Notes under the pieces: generated by a model
Told to the model about the DNA's origin: nothing
The model's database searches: none
What the model saw: the letters and a program-made list of their open reading frames with translations, nothing else
NCBI GenBank assembly: GCA_039583875.1
Contig: CM077166.1
Location: forward strand, 83,822,564-83,886,563
Direction: 5' to 3'
Length of the DNA stretch: 64,000 nt
Source: Platanthera guangdongensis
Taxonomy: Eukaryota > Streptophyta > Magnoliopsida > Asparagales > Orchidaceae
Part shown: piece after piece, positions 57,465 through 64,000 of the stretch
How positions within the stretch are numbered: position 1 is the first letter of the stretch
How the letters are laid out: the number at the start of each line of letters is the position of its first letter
Made by a program: the position numbers and the translations under genes

Positions 57465-58020
57465 CACGCCCTTGGTCACGGGCGTGACAGGGGGCGTGAC
57501 AGTACTATTTGAGAAGGCGGCCGACGATTTGACGGGAAAGTGGACTTCGGGCTGGACACGTGTCGGTCTCGCAGTGGTCACGCCCTTGGTCACGGGCGTG
57601 ACAGGGGGCGTGACAGGCAGGTGGATCTGGGCGCGGTGCGTCAAAAAGTCGCCGCGCGGGTCTTGTCGGGCTAGATGGAAAGGTCACGCCCTAGGTCACG
57701 GGCGTGACTCTGGGCGTGTCGGCTGGTGTCGACACTCGACGAATGTCGAGCTGAAAGTGTCGAGTTGAAAATCGTCGAGCGGAAATTGAGTCACGCCCCA
57801 GGTCACGGGCGTGACTCTAGGCGTGTCGGCTGGTTTCGACGATCGTTGAGCTGAAAACGTCGAGCGGGTGGACACGGGCTTGGGTCATGCCCCCTGTCGG
57901 GTGACACGGGCGTGACCCCGGGCGTGTCAGGCTTTGCACTTCAAAATTTGATGATTGACTGGAATTTGACGTGTCACGCCCTGGTCACGGGCGTGACCAA
58001 TATGTCACGGGCGTGACATG
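57465..58020. repeat. Palindrome array GTCACGGGCGTGAC with TCGACGA words, T11 3' LTR
   Basis: About seven cores GGTCACGGGCGTGACAGGGGGCGTGACA-like, plus ACTCGACGAATGTCGAG and TCGTCGAGC words at 57725-57870. The core is the GACACGGGCGTGTC motif with the outer pair changed on both arms, so the palindrome is kept. The right LTR partner is at about 62810-63365. Confidence 0.88.
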
Positions 58021-58182
58021 TCAATTTTGGCAGATTTTTCATATTTTCCTGAAAAATAAAATAAAATAAGTTAGTATAATATTTACAAAAATAAGAGCAT
58101 TTTATAAATAAAAATGACAAAAATAAATGAAAATAACTAAGTTAATGTACACAAAAATAGGTATATTTACAACTCATCAAAT

Positions 58183-58196
58183 ACCCCCATACTTAA
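58183..58196 (-). other. T11 polypurine tract region
   Basis: Plus strand ACCCCCATACTTAA, minus strand TTAAGTATGGGGGT, next to the 3' LTR. The same 14 bases occur at 59805-59818. Confidence 0.75.
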
Positions 58197-59804
58197 GCTT
58201 TTGCTATTCCAGAGCAAAAGTTGGAGATGAACTTATAAGGAATAAAAGAAATCCTAAGTTTAGCTACCGCTTGACTTAATTAAAAGGAAGATCAAAATAA
58301 ACATCCGGGGTTTAAAGAATTAAATCCTAATTCATGAAATGTTATGAATAGAGAAAGAGTTTCAAAAAGACTTCTAGAAAAAATAAAATAGAAAGCAAAA
58401 ATTATTTTTGTTAGTTTAACAAAGATGGATTGGATTTATATAAAAAACCTTTGCTTAAAAGAAGTTAAAGGAAATAATGCAATTTAAAAGTTATGCTCTC
58501 AAAAAAATTTTAAATTAAGTCTAGAATCATTGAAATGAGATAAGTGGTTTGGTGGTTTATGAAGAAGGCTTGAATATTGAGGTGAGGTAATTTTTTCTCG
58601 AACCTCCAATTTTTTTCTTTTTGGATAGTTAGGAAAATGAAATCTTATTTTCCTAACACATAATAATTTTTTTTCTTTCTTCATAAGAATAAAAATAACC
58701 CAATGTATATTTGTAGGAGTAATGAATTTTATCCTCTTACTCCATATATAATCTTTTTAAATTATTGGGTGCCTATGTTTACGGAACGAAATCTTATTCC
58801 CATTGACATAAGATCTTTTAAGGGATAGGGGGGGAATCATGTCAATTAAGACACGAAAAAAATGGAAGTGGGTTTAGTTTTTCAAAAATAAAACTAGCTT
58901 TTAATCAAAAAGTTTTGAGAGCAACCTTTTTAAAATGAACGTTCCAATGTTTCTAAAAGCATGAAGTAGAAATAATTGAAATTCATGGATGTTATTTTCT
59001 AACATAAAAAACGAGCTTCTATTTATAAAATTAGAAGTGGTGGTGAAAAACAAGTTCCCTATTATAAGAAAAAGACATAAAAAAATCTTTAAATCTTAAC
59101 CCCAGACACTTAAATCTATCGAACTTTAACTAATAAACGAATAGTAAGCAAAGAATAACTAAAATTCGCATATAAATTAACTCGAAACTAGATTTTTGGA
59201 AAGCAAAAAGGGTTAAGATATGGTATATTTGAATTATTTTGTTACATAATTAACAAAACATTTTTTTTTTTGGATTTTTTTAGAGTTTTATCATTTTTTT
59301 GTGTTTTAATTATTATCTTTTTAGGATTTTTTAGACTTTTTATCTTTTTAGGGTTTTTGGTTTTTCTAATTTTTTTTAAATTTAGTTTTTGAGGATAAAT
59401 TATTTACAAGAATGAGGAGAGAAAGAAGAGTTATTTACAAAGAAGATAGGGGGGGGGGAAAGAGAGATTTTTACAAAAAAGGGCAAAGTAAAAACTCGAT
59501 TGCGGCCCTGCGAACAGACTCTTATTTGAATGGTTGGTTCGATGAGTCGACCGTCGCGGGCAGGCAAGATGCGAGTTTTTACAAAAAAGAAGATGGGGGG
59601 AAAGAGAATTTTTTGTTTTTAAAAAAAATATTTACGAAGTAAAAAGATTTTTTGAATTTTTTTTTTTTTTTGAGTTTTTTAAATTTTTTTTAAGGTTTTT
59701 TTTCTATTATAAAAATAATGAAATTTTTTGAGTTTTTGATTTTTGCATTTTTTTTGTATTTTTTTTGTTAAGTACAGAATATAAAAAGTGCAGAATAGGA
59801 AAAC

Positions 59805-59818
59805 ACCCCCATACTTAA
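59805..59818 (-). repeat. Internal copy of the T11 polypurine-tract motif
   Basis: ACCCCCATACTTAA again, 1.6 kb inside the element. It could be a second plus-strand priming site (central-tract-like) or a leftover from an ancestral rearrangement. Confidence 0.7.
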
Positions 59819-60641
59819 ACCCAACATTGTCCCCAATGTTGCAATCTAAGTATGCGGAACAGATAATATACAAAATATAATAAGTACAAAAAACAAAAAC
59901 AGAGAGGGTAGAAGCTTCCCTAAGACGAGTCCGGGAGGCACAAGTTGAAACCCTGCATTATTTAGAAGAAAAAGCAAAAAGATAACAGAAAAAACAAAAA
60001 AGATAAACTCGGCCTAAAGATTGCGGGCGGTAGGGGGGGATGTGTGTGGGGGAGTCGAAGGTAGCTAAGGCCATAGCTACGTGAGTGTGATGGAAACGCG
60101 CACCCCTAACGTGCACAAGAATGGAAGCGCGCCGAAGCGAAACAAAACAAAATAAAACAAGGTAAAAAAATAAAGACAAAATATATACACTTGTATTTTT
60201 TTGTGTTTTTAAGGACGTTTTTTATTTTTTAGTTGTTTTTTTCATTTTTTTTTTCGAATGTTTTTTGTAGTTTTGTTTGTTTTATATTTTTTTTTGTCTT
60301 TTTATTAAAAGAATGAAAAATAAAATTTTTTCGTTAAGTTTTTTTTTTGTTTTTTTTTCATTTTTTTTGGGTTTTAGTTGTTTTTTATTTAGTTTTTTTT
60401 TAGTTTTATAGTTTTTTTCAAATTTTTAATTTTTAAGGTTTTTCAAAATTTTTTTGGTTTTGTAAGTTTTTCAAAATTTTTTTTATAAATTTGTATATAT
60501 ATATATTTTATTATTTATTATTATTATTATTATGATTATTATTATTATATTATTTTTGTTGGCCATTTTTAATTTTTGTTATATATAGATATAGGTAAAA
60601 TTAATAGATTTCCAGGGTTTAAAATAACGAAACCGAAAATT

Positions 60642-60659
60642 TCCCCGGCAACGGCGCCA
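60642..60659 (-). other. T11 primer binding site (tRNA-Asp)
   Basis: Plus strand TCCCCGGCAACGGCGCCA is identical to the 3' end of plant tRNA-Asp(GUC) with its CCA, so the minus strand is its perfect 18-base complement, six bases from the 5' LTR. tRNA-Asp priming is known in the Athila lineage. Confidence 0.9.
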
Positions 60660-60665
60660 AAAACT

Positions 60666-63526
60666 TGATGGTTAAAACTCCAAAATTATTTACGATCACG
60701 CGGCGACCCGGCGGTTTTATTTGAGAAAAAAGGCGGAAGTGATTTTATTTAAGAAAACGGGGCGCGCGTATTTATTTATTTTGGATATAAAAAGGTGTGA
60801 TCGAGTTTTAACGAAAGGAGGCAAGTGCACCTATCGTGAGTAGTACAGGATATTCCGGGTGGAATATCAAGGTCGTATTGTTCTCGGGTCCGGTTCGATT
60901 ATTTATACTCTTCCCTGGAGTGGACTATTATTTTACCGATAATTATCTTGTCGGGATATTTTTATATATAATAAATAGCAGAAAATGACAGAAAGAAAAA
61001 TGAAAGCATGAAAAGAAAAGCAATAAGGTGGTGCCGATGAAGAGCTTAGCTCGATGACACCGAGAAAACAATTGAACTAAAATAGACTTTAAATAAAAAG
61101 AGCTCCTAAATTTCTAATTAATTAAGGCGGAGACTTGGCCGTGGAGGTTCCACTAAAATGAGCTCACCTATCTCTAGGACTATCGCTCACCTAAATGCTA
61201 AGACTATTCGACCGAACGTTAGTCCGACGAAGGATTCCTCTTAACGCCCGCATTACGCTAAGAACCCCGCTATTGGGTGGGGAACCCAATCCGGTAGAGT
61301 TGGCGCGCCTCCTCTCTCGAGGGTTAGTGCGGAACTCTCTTTGCCAAGGGGTGATCTGTCCATATGCACGGCCTCTTGGCGAGCGTATGGAAAACGGAAA
61401 TAGGGCCCACACATCGATATGTGGTCCTACGCGTCGTTAACCCCGGGCAAACCTTAAGTACTTTTAATTAATTAGAAAAATAAGACCTTTAATTATTTTA
61501 AGCTATTTTATCTGTCCCAATGCTCTTCGATACCGAGGGCTAAGAACGGTTAGCCACTCATCGGAATGGGGACGGCTTGCGGGAAAAGCAAAAAAGAAAG
61601 CAAAAAAAGAAAGCAGTAAATGAAAGCAGTAAAATGAAAGCAGAAAATTGTAAGTCCTACTCAAACGAGTAGGACTGAAGAAAGCAGTAAATTGCGAGTC
61701 CCGGCGCAAACGCGTGGGCGGGAGAAATGAAAGCAGTAAAACGCACACACGCAAGTCCTACTCAAATGAGTAGGAGAAAATAAATGCGGGTCCTACTCAA
61801 CCGAGTAGGACAAAATAAATGCAACGCACGCACACACTCTCTCGACATAAATGAAAACACACGCACTCTACTGAAACGAAATCCAGCCATTAAACTCAAG
61901 TGAGTAGGCGGAAAAAAGGAAAACTACGAACTCACGCACTCTACAGAAAGTAAAATAAGCAGGCGCCATTTAACTCTTAACGAGTAGGCGGAAATAAATG
62001 CGCACAAGTACAGAAATGGAAAAAAACTAAGTTACCTAAAAATGAAAACAACTGCATTTCTACCGCTAGAATGCGGTAGAAAAGCATAAAAAGCCAAAAT
62101 AAAAATTAAACGGGAAGAAAGTTTTGCAAATAAATGCAAAAATGCAAGTGCTCGAAAAATAAAAACGAATACATTTCTACCGCTAGAATGCGGTAGAAAT
62201 GCATAAAAAGAGAACAGAAAAATTAAATAAGGAAAAAGTTAAAATGAAAAACTAAGTGCGAGAAAAATTAAAACGACTATATTATCATTCCTATAACTCC
62301 GTAAAAACGCTAAAAAAGTGCGAATAAAGGAAAAAGAACGAAAAAGTTTTACAAAAAATAAAAAGCCAAGTTAAACAAAAAGGAAAAACACTTTGAAAAT
62401 AATTTTTTACGGGTTTATAACAATGAAATAAAAAGCTATAAAAAAAAAACTAAGTTAACCAAAACAAGTAAGAAAATGAAAACATAAAAGTAAATAAACT
62501 ATACTCATACACTCACACACCCTTAGGAAAGAACGAAAAAACAAAGTTGAAACAAAGCATAAATAAGATTGTATAAGAGAGGGGCACATGGATGCATTCC
62601 AAAACCATGAAATGAGAAAAAATCTACATTTTTATTAAGTCTAAAAACGATTACAAAGCTAATACAAAAAAAGGAAAGAGAGAGGGAGAAAATCCCTTAC
62701 AAGGGCCTTGGAAGCAATCCAGCAGCATTTCCCCTATACAAAATGGTACCCAAAAGGGGAACAGGAATTCAGAGCAGAACCTCTGAATTTATAGAAAAAA
62801 TTTACATGGGTCACGCCCTTGGTCACGGGCGTGACAGGGGGCGTGACAGTACTATTTGAGAAGGCGGCCAGCGATTTGACGGGAAAGTGGACTTCGGGCT
62901 GGACACGTGTCGGTCTCGCAGTGGTCACGCCCTTGGTCACGGGCGTGACAGGGGGCGTGACAGGCAGGTGGATCTGGGCGCGGTGCGTCAAAAAGTCGCC
63001 GCGCGGGTCTTGTCGGGCTAGCTGGAAAGGTCACGCCCCAGGTCACGGGCGTGACTCTGGGCGTGTCGGCTGGTGTCGACACTCGACGAATGTCGAGCTG
63101 AAAGTGTCGAGTTGAAAATCGTCGAGCGGAAATTGAGTCACGCCCCAGGTCACGGGCGTGAATCTAGGCGTGTCGGCTGGTTTCGACGATCGTTGAGCTG
63201 AAAACGTCGAGCGGGTGGACACGGGCTTGGGTCACGCCCCCTGTCGGGTGACACGGGCGTGACCCCGGGCGTGTCAGGCTTTGCACTTCAAAATTTGATG
63301 ATTGACTGGAATTTGACGTGTCACGCCCTGGTCACGGGCGTGACCAATATGTCACGGGCGTGACATGTCAATTTTGGCAGATTTTTCATATTTTCCTGAA
63401 AAATAAAATAAAATAAGTTAGTATAATATTTACAAAAATAAGAGCATTTTATAAATAAAAATGACAAAAATAAATGAAAATAACTAAGTTAATGTACACA
63501 AAAATAGGTATATTTACAACTCATCA
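60666..63526 (-). repeat. T11 5' LTR (right)
   Basis: 2861 bp, partner of 55321-58179 with scattered substitutions and a few single-base indels by eye. It has the same hairpins and palindrome array. Confidence 0.95.
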
Positions 63527-63531
63527 CATGC
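63527..63531. repeat. Target-site duplication of T11, right copy (CATGC)
   Basis: Same five bases as 55316-55320. Confidence 0.95.
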
Positions 63532-64000
63532 ACTTTTAGCTGTCTCGAGCCATAAGCTATTACACTTCCGTGTTGCAGTAGCACGCAACACAAACCGCTG
63601 CCCGAAGCATCACTGTAAATCTCATAGCCTTCGGTCCCACATGGCGAACTCAGCACAGGCGCCGTGGTCAACCGACACTTCAACTCCTCAAAAGCTCGCG
63701 CGCACTCCGGCGCCCAAACGAACTTATGCTCCTTCCTCATCAAAGTAGTGAGAGGTAACGCTATCCGCGAGAAGTTCTCTACGAAGCGCCTATAATAGCC
63801 GGCAAGCCCCAGAAAACTCCGGACTTTCGCTACCGTAACAAGCTCAGGCCACTCCCGTATCGCAACAATCTTCACTGGATCCACAGCAATGCCCTCTCCA
63901 CTTACTATATGCCCGAGGAACGCCACTGAGGATAGCCAAAACTCGCACTTCGAGAACTTGACATACAACTGATTTCTCCTTAGCGTCTCCAACACCAAAT
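63527..64000 (-). pseudogene. pol: T10 pol: end of RT and start of RNase H, cut by T11 and the window end
   Basis: Reads in from the window edge: [40 protein letters not shown] (thumb-side RT), [20 protein letters not shown], then the RNase H start [20 protein letters not shown] and GSRQLKVH, where T11 interrupts. The frame is open throughout and keeps the GEG codons at the point where T3 has lost one base. The catalytic RT motif lies beyond the window. A Cys replaces the usual Gly after SGL. Confidence 0.92.

Larger units (their letters stand above)
55321..58179 (-). repeat. T11 3' LTR (left)
   Basis: 2859 bp, TGATGGTTAAAACTCC to ATTTACAACTCATCA. It holds CCTACTC/GAGTAGG hairpins (56308-56466), two TTTCTACCGC/GCGGTAGAAA hairpins (56709-56740, 56827-56856), a long A-rich tract and a GTCACGGGCGTGAC array (57465-58020). 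No protein gene. Confidence 0.95.
58180..60665 (-). other. T11 internal domain, non-coding
   Basis: No gag, pol or other recognisable protein. AT-rich, with long T runs (59255-59380, 59655-59770 and 60180-60490 on the plus strand) and an ATT microsatellite at about 60495-60545. One AACATTGTCCCCAATGTT palindrome lies at about 59822-59839. A second polypurine-like copy lies at 59805-59818. The polypurine tract of the element is at 58180-58192 (minus strand TATGGGGGTATT). Confidence 0.85.
55321..63526 (-). mobile_element. T11: non-autonomous LARD-type element, complete
   Basis: 8206 bp, TGATG...CATCA ends, two LTRs of about 2.86 kb (55321-58179 and 60666-63526) and a 2.5-kb internal domain without any gag or pol similarity. 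Minus-strand orientation is set by a perfect 18-base tRNA-Asp primer site next to the right LTR and a G-rich polypurine tract next to the left LTR. TSD CATGC is intact. tRNA-Asp priming and long LTRs fit the Athila/Tat branch of gypsy; it must have used enzymes of a related autonomous element. T1 is probably related. Confidence 0.95.
51118..64000 (-). mobile_element. T10: gypsy element of the T3 family, split by T11, window-truncated
   Basis: 3' LTR 51118-53431, pol end 53427-55320, the T11 insertion, then pol (RNase H and the end of RT) 63527 to the window edge. It is inserted in the RNase H of T8. The reading frame is more intact than in T3: it is open where T3 has its two frameshifts and has one nonsense change in the visible part. 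Confidence 0.92.

Noticed and set aside
57245..57768. Genes in the T11 LTR (also 62734-63115)
   Set aside because: Frames cross the GTCACGGGCGTGAC array on both strands and recur only because the LTR is duplicated.
60642..60659. A tRNA-Asp gene fragment
   Set aside because: Only the last 18 bases including CCA are present and they abut an LTR; this is a primer binding site.
1..64000. Endogenous pararetrovirus or other plant virus insert
   Set aside because: All pol regions have integrase and LTRs; no movement-protein or coat-protein features of caulimovirids are seen.
1..64000. A host single-copy gene between elements
   Set aside because: Every boundary joins one retroelement to another; no exon-like sequence outside retroelement domains could be recognised.

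Overview
The window looks like intergenic heterochromatin from the nuclear genome of a flowering plant. I see no host gene, no rRNA or tRNA gene and nothing bacterial. The whole 64 kb can be read as about eleven LTR retrotransposons, mostly inserted into one another. The evidence is plant-type Ty3/gypsy gag and PR-RT-RH-INT-chromodomain reading frames, one Ty1/copia element of SIRE type, primer sites matching plant tRNA-iMet and tRNA-Asp 3' ends, and TG...CA long terminal repeats (LTRs), two insertions having 5-bp target-site duplications (TSDs). The species cannot be named from the sequence alone. I label the elements T1 to T11.

Layout. T1 (1-1859) is the right end of an Athila/Tat-like LTR that sits in the left LTR of T2. 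T2 (1860-21688, minus strand, gypsy) has a decayed gag-pol and contains T3 (8996-18496, plus strand, gypsy/chromovirus, TSD TGTTG), the youngest element. T2 lies in the gag of T4 (21689-24685, minus, gag start plus 5' LTR). T4 lies in the RT of T5 (24686-31022, minus), whose LTR carries two adjacent long palindromes built from tRNA-like (SINE-like) halves. T5 abuts T6 (31038-32498), an LTR piece of the T2 family, which is broken by T7 (32499-34235), a copia LTR piece. T7 is broken by T8 (34236-51117, minus, gypsy). T8 is split inside integrase by T9 (37155-49550, plus, SIRE-type copia) and broken inside RNase H by T10 (51118 to past the window end, minus, same family as T3). T10 is split in RNase H by T11 (55321-63526, minus), a non-autonomous large retrotransposon derivative (LARD) with a tRNA-Asp primer site and TSD CATGC.

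The coding parts are ordinary retrotransposon modules: gag makes the particle; protease, reverse transcriptase, RNase H and integrase copy and insert the element; a C-terminal chromodomain-like segment may target heterochromatin. None of the polyproteins is fully open. Older copies carry stop codons mostly at Trp, Gln or Arg positions, and T3 has two one-base frameshifts.

The most interesting signals are not protein genes. First, LTRs of nearly every family here, gypsy and copia alike, carry arrays of the same short imperfect palindromes (TCGTCGA...TCGACGA; GACACGGGCGTGTC and its GTCACGGGCGTGAC variant; GTTGAGTG...CACTCAAC). Second, three different gypsy families have a 76-96 bp phase-1 intron at the same codon between gag and protease. 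Third, T5 holds two back-to-back foldbacks with internal RNA polymerase III-like A and B boxes. Fourth, T9 has a strong splice-acceptor-like site just before a downstream ORF in the env-like position.
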